Assembly (NCBI GenBank): GCA_018814245.1
Contig: JAHIZN010000139.1
Span: forward strand, 1-12,800
DNA length: 12,800 bases
Reading direction: 5' to 3'
Origin: a bacterium
Lineage (GTDB): Bacteria > UBA9089 > CG2-30-40-21
The translations under genes and the position numbers were made by a program. The notes below the pieces were generated by a model. It searched no databases, was not told where the DNA came from, and saw only the letters and a list, made by a program, of their open reading frames with translations. Shown piece by piece: positions 1-7,273 of this stretch (positions are counted from its first letter, which is position 1; every line of letters starts with the position of its first letter).

Positions 1-124
1 CATGTTTCCTATAGATTACACCCTTTGTGGCTCTTTCCCTTTTTGTTGCAATAGCTATTAGCTAACAAGCTCCCAAATCGCTAACTTAAATTGAAGGAAA
101 TTATGATTCCGTCTGAAGCAGCAC
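1..124 (+). repeat. Palindromic intergenic element, copy A (right half, cut by window edge)
   Basis: This is the right half of the dispersed element seen four more times in the window. It begins inside the loop, then has the arm TTACACCCTTTGTGGCTC, then GTTGCAATAGCTATTAGC, AAGCTCCCAAATCGC and the terminus CTGAAGCAGCAC. It matches 1515-1638 almost base for base, so the missing left half should lie just outside the window. It sits 55 bp downstream of the glycosyltransferase stop codon. It carries no gene. Confidence 0.85.
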
Positions 125-144
125 CATCTCCCTATCCCCTCAAG

Positions 145-174
145 GAATTGTCACAGGTTATTTAGCAGTTACTC
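145..174 (+). repeat. Short dispersed motif, copy 1 of 3
   Basis: A 30-bp stretch with the core CACAGGTTATTTAGCAGTTA. Related copies are at 8579-8600 (+) and 9671-9701 (-). It lies between repeat copy A and the stop codon of the glycosyltransferase gene. Its function is unknown. Similarity this short could still be chance, although three copies all lie close to the palindromic elements. Confidence 0.35.
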
Positions 175-179
175 GCATA

Positions 180-1295
180 TTACCTTGTGCTATGCAAGAC
201 ATCCATCAATTGGCTCGCACCAACTGACCATGAAAATCTTTTAATATTTTCGTATCCTGCAACAATAATTGTTTTTCTTATTGCATCATCAGTAAAAATG
301 ATCTCTATCCCACGCACAATATCCTTTACATCAAGTGGATTGACATATATTGCTCCATTTCCGCTAATTTCTGGCAATGAAGCTACATTGGATGTTAGTA
401 CGGGAATGCCGATACTCTGTGCCTCAAGCACAGGAAGCCCAAATCCCTCATACAAGCTGGGAAAAAGAAAACCAATAGATCCACGATATAAAGCTGATTT
501 TTCAATATCTGATACAAAGCCGATTTGTATAACTGCGTTTTCTATGTGTATACACCGCGAATATGCGGCAACATCAAAAAATGTTGTATCAATTTTGCCA
601 GCAAGCACGAGGCTTATGTCTGGATATTTCTGAATAAAGAGTGCAAAGGCATCAAGAAGGTTTTTGATGTTTTTTCGTGGACGAATATTGCCAATATACA
701 AAAAATATTTTCTTTTCTTGCCAAGTTTTTGCTCAACCCAAATACGATCATTTTCGCTCGCTGCTGGTATTGCCGGTACTCCTTCTGAAAGCACCACAAT
801 ATGATTGCATAACATGCTGTATACTGCTGCTATTTCTGATTGAGAAAACTGTGAGACAGTAACAACCCTCAGAGACCTCCACTTAACAGAGAGATGCACA
901 AGAAACAAATATATTTTTGCTTCAAAACTACTCACCTCTTCAGGAAACCTTACATCAGCACAATCGTGTATAGTAACAACCTTGTATTTATACCACAGCG
1001 GCATGGCTACCGATGGACACCACAAAATATCTATGTAATTTTTCTTGCATGAAACAGCAAGCCACCATTGTTGTAAGAGTAAAAGACGCATGCGAGATAA
1101 CACCCCTCGCGGCGATTCTACAAAAACAACATTATGTGCTGCAAGAGAAGCAAATATTTTCTGTGATTTGTCGTTTACAAACAAAACAAATGTATCGTTT
1201 GTGTGATCGCTAATCGCAGCATGGAGCATATTGATCGCAAATATCTCAATGCCCTGTACATCTGTATATTGTACAAGATTAACACCGATTCTCAT
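180..1295 (-). CDS. GT4-family glycosyltransferase (GT-B fold)
   Basis: A 371-residue cytoplasmic or membrane-peripheral glycosyltransferase that should transfer a sugar from an activated nucleotide donor, probably to a surface polysaccharide or glycan; the actual donor and acceptor cannot be told. The N-terminal half (about 1-180) is the acceptor-side Rossmann domain, starting MRIGVNLVQYTD and including VVTIHDCADVRFPEE near 107-121. The C-terminal half has the GT4 signatures YIGNIRPRKNIKNLLDAF near 200-217 and EGFGLPVLE at 283-291, whose two glutamates form the EX7E motif that binds the donor, followed by GIPVLTSNVASLPEI. Length is normal for the family and there is no signal peptide or membrane segment. 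The ATG at 1293-1295 is supported by a GAGG eight bases upstream. I see no strong promoter in 1296-1379, so read-through from the upstream TPR gene is possible, interrupted by repeat copy B. Confidence 0.9.
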   Translation of the reverse strand: MRIGVNLVQYTDVQGIEIFAINMLHAAISDHTNDTFVLFVNDKSQKIFASLAAHNVVFVESPRGVLSRMRLLLLQQWWLAVSCKKNYIDILWCPSVAMPLWYKYKVVTIHDCADVRFPEEVSSFEAKIYLFLVHLSVKWRSLRVVTVSQFSQSEIAAVYSMLCNHIVVLSEGVPAIPAASENDRIWVEQKLGKKRKYFLYIGNIRPRKNIKNLLDAFALFIQKYPDISLVLAGKIDTTFFDVAAYSRCIHIENAVIQIGFVSDIEKSALYRGSIGFLFPSLYEGFGLPVLEAQSIGIPVLTSNVASLPEISGNGAIYVNPLDVKDIVRGIEIIFTDDAIRKTIIVAGYENIKRFSWSVGASQLMDVLHSTR

Positions 1296-1365
1296 AGTAC
1301 AAACCTCATAAATTCATGTCAAAATTTTCGACAGGCTGTTACAGAATAGGAATTCGACACAAGAA

Positions 1366-1378
1366 ACATACCGTATGT
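1366..1378. promoter_or_regulatory. 13-bp palindrome upstream of the glycosyltransferase gene
   Basis: ACATACCGTATGT is a perfect palindrome around a central base. It lies 70 bp upstream of the glycosyltransferase start and touches the left end of repeat copy B (starting 1380). It could be an operator or a preferred insertion site for the element; neither is shown. Confidence 0.25.
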
Positions 1379-1379
1379 T

Positions 1380-1638
1380 GTGTTGGTTCACCGTGAATCG
1401 TAATTTTCTATTCAATTGTTAAGCTACTTTTTTTGGGGTCATGCTCAAGACCAAATTATGTCAATCTTGTTTACAGAGAAAGAATCACAAAGGGTGTAAC
1501 TTCATAGATGCAACCATGTTCCCTATAGATTACACCCTTTGCGATTCTTTCTCTTTTTGTTGCAATAGCTATTAGCTGACAAGCTCCCAAATCGCTGACT
1601 TAAATTGAAGAAAATTATGATTTTGTCTGAAGCAGCAC
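1380..1638 (+). repeat. Palindromic MITE-like element, copy B (full length, 259 bp)
   Basis: This is the only full-length copy in the window with both ends recognisable. The left end is GTGTTGGTTCACCGTGAATC and the right end, read inward from the other side, is GTGCTGCTTCAGAC; both arms then share AATC(G/A)TAATTTTC and TTCAATT, giving imperfect terminal inverted repeats of about 40 bp. Inside is a second palindrome: 25-bp arms at 1475-1499 and 1530-1554 with one mismatch around a 30-bp loop. No transposase or convincing ORF is present and I found no clear target-site duplication. It fills most of the gap between the TPR gene and the glycosyltransferase gene, and its hairpin could affect read-through between them. 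The rest of 1296-1773 holds no gene. Confidence 0.85.
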
Positions 1639-1727
1639 AAAACAAGCAACCGCAAGGGTCGCAGCTACAAATCTCCACCACCTGCTTTCCACCAGATAAT
1701 TAGAATTGCTATCGTGCAAACTCTCTC

Positions 1728-1755
1728 ATTCTGACTCCTGTATTCTGACTTCTGC
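1728..1755. repeat. Two tandem 14-bp units
   Basis: ATTCTGACTCCTGT is followed directly by ATTCTGACTTCTGC, 18 bp from the TPR stop codon. It is a minor low-complexity duplication in the 135-bp gap between repeat copy B and the TPR gene. I see no terminator hairpin in that gap. Confidence 0.5.
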
Positions 1756-1773
1756 CATTCCCCAACCCTATGT

Positions 1774-4700
1774 TTACATCTGCTTGCTCTGTCCCTCTAT
1801 CCTTGCCGCCTCGTTAAAACACTGTTCAATCAACTGATGTTCCTTGCCAGCTGCAAGAAGATATGTACCCTTTGCCCTCCATGCAGAGGCAAACTCAGGG
1901 TAGAGGTTAATGGCTTTTTCTAAACAGAAAATAGCCTCATCAATCTTTCCCATATTTCCCAGGGTTGTTCCCTTATTATGCCAGGCATTGGCATCGTTTG
2001 GGTTTATTTTAATGGATGTATCAAAGCAGAAAATCGCATCCTGATACTTTTCTAATTTAGCAGATGTCATCCCCTTGTTATACCATGCCTTAGCATCCAT
2101 GGGATTTATCCTTACTGTATTTTCAAAACAATTCATTGCGTCCTGATACCTTTCAAGCTGATACAGGATATTTCCTTTATTGTACCATGCGTTGGCATCG
2201 TTTGTATTCAGATTAATTGCCTCATCATAGTAGGTTAATGCCTCTTGCGGCCGTCCAAGCTGATACAGGATATTTCCCTTATTATACCATGCCTCCTGAT
2301 AATTCTTATCCAATTTAATGACCTCATCAAAACAGGTATTTGCTTCGCCATATCTTCCTGCCTCATATAATAGGTTGCCCCAATTATACCAGGCATCTGC
2401 ATATTCAGGATTTAGCTTGATTACCTGCTCATAACATATGCCTGCCTCCGCAACCTTTCCCAGCTTGCTCAGGTTCACACCCTTACCATACATGGCTTGA
2501 ACATGCTGAGGGTTTTTAGACAGGATGCTTTCATAGCAGCTCAGGGCATCATTATATCGTCCAAGCCGATAAAGGATATTTCCCTTACAATGCAGGGCAG
2601 CATCATACGAGGGGCTTATCTTTAGTGCCTCTTCAATGGAAAGCAGTGCCCCATTTAATTTATCCGCCTTCATCAGGAGCATGGCTTTTCTGTACCATGC
2701 ATTAAGGTGTTCGGGCTTTATTGTTGTAACCTTATCATAACAAACAATTGCCTCATCAAACCGATTAAGTTTTTCCAGACTCTTTCCTTTATTGTACCAG
2801 ACCTCTATATTTTCTAATTTTAATTCTATAGCCTTTTCATAATTGCTGATAGCATTCTTTAGCTCACCCAGTTTTTCCATAGCCATACCCTTATTATACC
2901 ATGCCTGAGCATAGGTCGGATCATTTTTTGTTGCTTCATCAAAGCAGTTTGCTGCCTCCTTAATCTTTCCAACCTCATACAATATGGCACCTTTCCTATA
3001 CCATGCCTTTGAATGAGATGGGGATAGCTTGATCGCCATATCAAGGCATATCAGGCTTTGTTCCAATCGTTCCATGATATACAGGCTGTCTCCCTTCTGA
3101 TACCATGCATCAGCTGATTCAGGATTAATATCCGTAACCTGACTATAACAAATAATAGCGTCGTTATACCTTTTAAGATTAGTACATGCCAGCCCCTTCT
3201 GATACCAGACATTGGCATTGTCCGGCAAACTCAGACGCAGAAGTGTGTCATAGCAATTAATTGCCTCCTCATATTTTCCAAGCTCCATCAGAGTTGCCCC
3301 ATTACCAAGCAATGCCTTCTCATCCCTTGGGTTAGAGCTAATTGCCCTGTCATAGATTTCCGCAGCATCCTGGTATCTGCCAAGTTTGACAAGAGATGCA
3401 GCTTGATAACGCCAAACCTCTGCCAGAGTAGAGACATCGCTGCCATGTTTCTTTATTACAATTTCATAGCACTCAATCGCTTCTTTGTGTTTGCCAATCT
3501 CAGCTAATTCTACCCCCTTCCTGAAAACAGCGTCCATATTCTCAGGGCACATTCGGCTTACCTCCTGGTAACACGCTATCGCATCCTCATGATTTTTGAG
3601 TTTGTTCAAAGCCGATGCCTTGCTCATCCATACCCCGGCCTCATCAGGGGTCCTCTTCAGAACCTCATCGTAACATTTGATTGCCTCTTGGAACCTATTC
3701 ATGGCTGACATTGCCATCCCCTGGTTATACAAGCAAAGGGTATTTGACGGTTCAAGGGTTATTGCCTGCTGATAACAATCTATTGCCTCCTGATATCGCT
3801 TACTGGAGCACAGGATATTTCCTTTATTATACCATGCCTTGCCATGTTTTGGATCTACCTGAATCGTTTTGGTATAACACGATAATGCCTCTTCCTGCCT
3901 TCCTGCCTTACTTAAGGCAAGCCCCTTGTAATACAATATCTTATCGTCATTGGGGCGTATCTTCAATGCCTCATCATAGCAAATAATTGCCTCATGTAGT
4001 TTATTAAGCATATTAAGGCATAGCCCCTTGTAATACCATGCAAGGGCGTGCTTAGCATCTAATTTCAGAACATTGGTATAACAGATAGCAGCATCCTCAT
4101 ATTTTTCAAGGAAATATAAGGATGTTGCCTTACCGTACCAGTATTTTGGGTTTGATGAGTCTATCCTGACAGCCTCATCATAACAATTAATTGCCTCCTG
4201 ATGTTTTTTTGTATCAGACTGACACAGGGCAGTTGCCTTGCCATACCATAAACCGGCATTCTCCTTGTTTATGGATAGGGCTTGATCATAACAAGTAATT
4301 GCCTCTTCATATCTGCAGAGCCGTAACAAGCACAAGCCTTTGCCGGATAGTGCCTTTTCGTTGCCTGCTGAAATTTTTACAGCCTCCTCATAAGCAGCCA
4401 TAGCGTCCTGATACTGTTCCATGCCAACCAGGGCATCACCCTTACAAAGCCATACATCCACATGCTTAGAATCCATTTCTGTCATCTTATTGCAGGATTC
4501 AAGGGCAGTGGAGTATCTATTCAGAAGATTCAATGCCCTCACCATGCCCAGCAATGCCTCAATATTTTGTCCATCTGATTTGAGCACAAGACCATAACAG
4601 TCAACCGCCTCCTGCTGTTTATTCATAGACACCATGATCCTTGCCTTTCCAAGCAGGGCAATACTATCTGTGCCATTTATCTTGATTGCCTCTTCATAAC

Positions 4701-6609
4701 AAAGGATTGCTGCCTGATCCCTGCCCATCCCCTCTAACAACTTCCCCTTTTTTAGCCATGCCTTATAATATCTCTTATCCAGATCAACTGTTTTACCAAA
4801 ACATTCGATTGCCTTCTCAAATTCCTTAAGCTCTGCAAAGGCTATACCCTGATTGTACCAGGCGTTAGCATGGGCTGGATTCAATTCAAGCACTTGAGTA
4901 TAACAATCAATTGCCTCCTTAAGTTCACCTATACCAGACAGGATTACCCCCTTGTTGTACAATGATTTAATGTGTTTGCTATTGAGCTTGATAACCTCAC
5001 TATAACAAGTAAGTGCCTCATCAAATCTGTTAAGTTGATAAAGGAGATTGCCTTTATTGTATAAGGCATCAATATTGGCAGGCTGCTGGGCAATCACCTT
5101 ATCCAAACAGGTAATAGCCTCATCAGAATGATTCATCTTAATCAAAGCAATACTCTTGGAGTATAAGACATCAGCTGCCAGCGGTGCTGCCCCATCAACT
5201 GATGTTTTATCAAAGCATTTGACAGCCTCATCATATTTCCCAAGACTGCTTAAGGTCAGCCCTTTTTGTTTCCATGCCCCCAAATTCTTAGGTGAGACAA
5301 AAAGGACTTTATCAAGGCATTTATTGGCAGCCTCATAGTTTTTGGTCTCATACAACAGGACAGATTTGGCATACATGGCATCAATATTATTCGGCTCAAG
5401 GCTGAGAAGTTTATCATAACAAACAATAGCATCAGCTTTTTTGTCTAATCTTTCAAAGGCTGTCGCCTTATGCTGCCAGCATGAGCTATTCTGCGGCTGA
5501 AGTTTCAAGCAGGCATCATAACAAGTGATACTGTCTTCATACCTTTTTTGCTCCTCAAGAATCGTCCCTTTGGTATAATAGATATTTGCAGACAGGGGTA
5601 AGGCAGGCTTTAGCTTGACAGCCTCATCTAAGCAATCTATTGCCTTTTTTGTCTCCCCAAGTTTATACAGGGTCAGTCCTTTTTTATACAAGGCATCCAC
5701 ACTGTCAGGCTCAAGCCTTGTAATCTGTTCATAAACAACGAGTGCATCCTGAAACCTTCCAAGCATGGATAGCACAACCGCCTTTTGATACCAGGCATCA
5801 AGGCATTCCTCGTTTAACAGCCGGATAGTTTCATCGTAACAGATAAGGGCATCCTGATACCGCTCCAGATTGGATAAGGCAATAGCCTTATTATACCATG
5901 CCTTACCATAGTCTTGATTCAGCATAATTGCTCTGTCGTATTCCTTGATGGCAAGTTCATACGCCTTTTGATAAAGGTAGATATTTCCAAGGTACAGGGC
6001 TATCCCCTTAGAGTCAAAAAACCCTCCACTGACAGAGCCGGCAGGGTTACCTTTTTGTGACCTGACAGCGTTCAACTCAAACAAGGCTTGCCTGTACTCC
6101 TTGTTTGAATAATGAGCAAGCCCTATCAGAAATGAGGATAACATGGAGGTTCTTTCACAAATAACATCACTCAGGGTAAAGCTGTCAATCCCACGAAGTC
6201 TGGCTGAAAACTCCTTTTGGCTGATCATTTCCATGCCCTTTATCTCATTTATAACCTTGAAGTTAGGGACAAAGGCATCCTGAGTGGCAACAGGTATCCA
6301 TCCCCAGACAATCAGGGATGCTCCATACTTTTTGCCAAGGGCAACTGCCTCATCATTATTTTTAACCCTTTCAATGATGATAGTCTCTATCCCTGTCTCA
6401 TTGAATCTGCTGAATTTTTCCTTTAACTCCCGGACAATGAGTCTGGTTATCTCCTTGCCAGCCTCTGATTCGAGATTATCCGGCCCCTTTCCTATTTCAG
6501 CAATGGCAATGATAAATTTGTCTGGCATCGGCACCTGAGAAACAGTATTTGTTGCTGCCAAAGCTATGGTTGGCAGCAAGATGAACAAAAGCAAAAGTCG
6601 TTTAAGCAT
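1774..6609 (-). CDS. Giant exported TPR protein (about 41 tetratricopeptide repeats)
   Basis: A 1611-residue protein that probably acts as an extracytoplasmic scaffold binding other proteins; partners are unknown. MLKRLLLLFILLPTIALA is a typical Sec signal peptide with cleavage after ALA. Residues about 31-128 form an alpha/beta domain with FIIAIAEIG and GASLIVWGW, as often seen at the N-terminus of large TPR proteins; its role is unknown. From about 199 to 1605 I count 41 units of about 34 residues on the pattern WYNKGxxLxxLxRYxEAIxCYDxAIxLxP. In 33 of them a Cys stands just before the Tyr, Phe, Leu or Gly of helix B. The ATG at 6607-6609 is chosen for its AGGAGG seven bases upstream and the signal peptide. 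The frame is open back to a GTG at 6753, which would bury the signal peptide behind 48 residues. Two identical NKGNILYQL segments in neighbouring C-terminal units suggest recent unit duplication. Confidence 0.92.
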   Translation of the reverse strand: MLKRLLLLFILLPTIALAATNTVSQVPMPDKFIIAIAEIGKGPDNLESEAGKEITRLIVRELKEKFSRFNETGIETIIIERVKNNDEAVALGKKYGASLIVWGWIPVATQDAFVPNFKVINEIKGMEMISQKEFSARLRGIDSFTLSDVICERTSMLSSFLIGLAHYSNKEYRQALFELNAVRSQKGNPAGSVSGGFFDSKGIALYLGNIYLYQKAYELAIKEYDRAIMLNQDYGKAWYNKAIALSNLERYQDALICYDETIRLLNEECLDAWYQKAVVLSMLGRFQDALVVYEQITRLEPDSVDALYKKGLTLYKLGETKKAIDCLDEAVKLKPALPLSANIYYTKGTILEEQKRYEDSITCYDACLKLQPQNSSCWQHKATAFERLDKKADAIVCYDKLLSLEPNNIDAMYAKSVLLYETKNYEAANKCLDKVLFVSPKNLGAWKQKGLTLSSLGKYDEAVKCFDKTSVDGAAPLAADVLYSKSIALIKMNHSDEAITCLDKVIAQQPANIDALYNKGNLLYQLNRFDEALTCYSEVIKLNSKHIKSLYNKGVILSGIGELKEAIDCYTQVLELNPAHANAWYNQGIAFAELKEFEKAIECFGKTVDLDKRYYKAWLKKGKLLEGMGRDQAAILCYEEAIKINGTDSIALLGKARIMVSMNKQQEAVDCYGLVLKSDGQNIEALLGMVRALNLLNRYSTALESCNKMTEMDSKHVDVWLCKGDALVGMEQYQDAMAAYEEAVKISAGNEKALSGKGLCLLRLCRYEEAITCYDQALSINKENAGLWYGKATALCQSDTKKHQEAINCYDEAVRIDSSNPKYWYGKATSLYFLEKYEDAAICYTNVLKLDAKHALAWYYKGLCLNMLNKLHEAIICYDEALKIRPNDDKILYYKGLALSKAGRQEEALSCYTKTIQVDPKHGKAWYNKGNILCSSKRYQEAIDCYQQAITLEPSNTLCLYNQGMAMSAMNRFQEAIKCYDEVLKRTPDEAGVWMSKASALNKLKNHEDAIACYQEVSRMCPENMDAVFRKGVELAEIGKHKEAIECYEIVIKKHGSDVSTLAEVWRYQAASLVKLGRYQDAAEIYDRAISSNPRDEKALLGNGATLMELGKYEEAINCYDTLLRLSLPDNANVWYQKGLACTNLKRYNDAIICYSQVTDINPESADAWYQKGDSLYIMERLEQSLICLDMAIKLSPSHSKAWYRKGAILYEVGKIKEAANCFDEATKNDPTYAQAWYNKGMAMEKLGELKNAISNYEKAIELKLENIEVWYNKGKSLEKLNRFDEAIVCYDKVTTIKPEHLNAWYRKAMLLMKADKLNGALLSIEEALKISPSYDAALHCKGNILYRLGRYNDALSCYESILSKNPQHVQAMYGKGVNLSKLGKVAEAGICYEQVIKLNPEYADAWYNWGNLLYEAGRYGEANTCFDEVIKLDKNYQEAWYNKGNILYQLGRPQEALTYYDEAINLNTNDANAWYNKGNILYQLERYQDAMNCFENTVRINPMDAKAWYNKGMTSAKLEKYQDAIFCFDTSIKINPNDANAWHNKGTTLGNMGKIDEAIFCLEKAINLYPEFASAWRAKGTYLLAAGKEHQLIEQCFNEAARIEGQSKQM

Positions 6610-6616
6610 GTATTTG

Positions 6617-6622
6617 CCTCCT
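6617..6622 (-). promoter_or_regulatory. Ribosome binding site of the TPR gene
   Basis: AGGAGG on the minus strand lies seven bases before the ATG at 6609. It is a near-perfect Shine-Dalgarno sequence and decides the start in favour of the signal-peptide methionine rather than the upstream in-frame GTG at 6753. Confidence 0.85.
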
Positions 6623-6637
6623 GTAATGCAAGTAGAA

Positions 6638-6653
6638 ACGCAATATCTTGCGT
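6638..6653 (-). other. Small perfect hairpin in the TPR leader
   Basis: ACGCAAGATATTGCGT folds into a perfect 6-bp stem with a 4-base loop. It lies between the leader terminator and the ribosome binding site (15 bases separate it from AGGAGG). It may shape access to the start site or stabilise the processed mRNA end. Confidence 0.55.
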
Positions 6654-6660
6654 CTCTTGT

Positions 6661-6714
6661 CTTAAAAAACAAAAAATGGACATCATCCTTAATTCTAAGG
6701 AATAATGTCCATTT
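6661..6714 (-). terminator. Intrinsic terminator inside the TPR-gene leader
   Basis: Read on the minus strand, the outer stem AAATGGACAT / ATGTCCATTT (10 bp) encloses an inner stem TCCTTA / TAAGGA with a 4-base loop. It is followed at once by TTTTTTGTTTTTT. It lies about 50 bases upstream of the start codon and downstream of the promoter at 6801-6829, so it would stop transcription before the gene. This is the arrangement of a transcription attenuator or riboswitch expression platform. The stem is moderately AT-rich, so efficiency is uncertain. Confidence 0.75.
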
Positions 6715-6730
6715 ATTTAACAAATTTACT

Positions 6731-6796
6731 GGGTAAAGTCGATTATTGTACACAAAAATATCCTCACCTATAAGGTTTACCCTCCCCTTATGGTTT
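6731..6796 (-). ncRNA. Structured leader with possible H-type pseudoknot (candidate sensor)
   Basis: On the minus strand, CCATAAGG (6786-6793) can pair with CCTTATAGG (6767-6775, one bulge). The loop between them contains GGGTAAA (6776-6782), which pairs perfectly with the downstream TTTACCC (6731-6737). A loop pairing with downstream sequence is H-type pseudoknot topology. The first stem begins within one or two bases of the predicted transcription start, and the whole sits directly before the leader terminator. I do not recognise it as a known riboswitch class. The pairing is seen by eye only and has not been tested for covariation. Confidence 0.45.
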
Positions 6797-6800
6797 AATT

Positions 6801-6829
6801 AGTATAGCATGTCTATTGCAAAAAGTCAA
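6801..6829 (-). promoter_or_regulatory. Sigma70-type promoter of the TPR gene
   Basis: The -35 box TTGACT (6824-6829) and -10 box TATACT (6801-6806) are separated by exactly 17 bases on the minus strand. Transcription would start near 6794-6796, giving a 5' leader of about 185 bases. The leader is unusually long and holds the pseudoknot, terminator and hairpin listed separately. Confidence 0.75.
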
Positions 6830-7038
6830 GAATTTTTTTTGACCTGTTAGCCCAAAGTAGAAATGTCCTGTTTTCATGTCAGAAAGTTGATTTATCTTAA
6901 ATTTCCTCCATGGATGATCTGCGACTTATATGTGCTGTGCTTGTCAAGATAGAAACTTTGAGGGATACCATATTGTCCTATATAACCCTTAACTCGGACG
7001 AGCCGAAACCAAAAGGGATGTGCGATAAATTACGAAAG
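6830..7038. other. Intergenic stretch without recognisable gene
   Basis: This lies between the TPR promoter and repeat copy C. A plus-strand reading frame from 6910 runs to 7113 into copy C but has no ribosome binding site, and its last part is just the repeat. A possible insertion-sequence end (GTAGAAATGTCC at about 6857-6868) is too short to call. I see no RNA gene here. Confidence 0.5.
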
Positions 7039-7263
7039 GAGCTTATTAGCCAGCAGCTATTGCAACGGAAAGAGGCAGCACCTCTGGCGGAGAAAGAATC
7101 ACAAAGGGTGTAATCTATAGGGAACATGGTTGTATCTATGAAGTTACACCCTTTGTGATTCTTTCTCTGTAAACAAGATTGACATGATTTGGTCTTGAGC
7201 ATGACCCCAAGAAAAGTAGCTTGACAATTGAATGGAAAATTACGATTCACGGTGAACCAGCAC
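7039..7263 (-). repeat. Palindromic MITE-like element, copy C (inverted relative to B)
   Basis: This is the reverse complement of copy B from 7091 to 7263, with the terminus GGTGAACCAGCAC at 7251-7263. The inner palindrome has perfect 23-bp arms at 7091-7113 and 7144-7166 around a 30-bp loop. Over 173 bp it differs from B at seven positions, all transitions. Its other arm differs: GAGCTTATTAGCCAGCAGC followed by an extra small hairpin AGAGGCAGCACCTCT (7071-7085), both shared with copy D; beyond about 7039 the match to B is lost. It ends 10 bp from the stop codon of holA, so its hairpin may serve as a terminator there. Confidence 0.85.
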
Positions 7264-7273
7264 ACTTTTTTGA

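Noticed and set aside
1366..1380. Target-site duplication at the left end of copy B
   Set aside because: The flank GTATGTT before 1380 does not match AAAACAAG after 1638, so no duplication could be shown.
6731..6796. Known c-di-GMP, preQ1, SAM or fluoride riboswitch
   Set aside because: The conserved bases I remember for these classes are not present; only the general pseudoknot topology is shared with some of them.
6853..6890. GTAGAAATGTCC as an insertion-sequence end
   Set aside because: It resembles ends I recall from some IS families, but there is no partner end, duplication or transposase frame nearby.
6910..7113. A 67-residue plus-strand frame ending in KESQRV
   Set aside because: No ribosome binding site, and its last part is repeat copy C; the same ending in copy D has a stop just upstream. 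It is more likely repeat sequence than a gene.
6978..7265. A 95-residue minus-strand frame through repeat copy C
   Set aside because: The frame is simply the translated palindromic element; copies B and E do not keep an equivalent frame.
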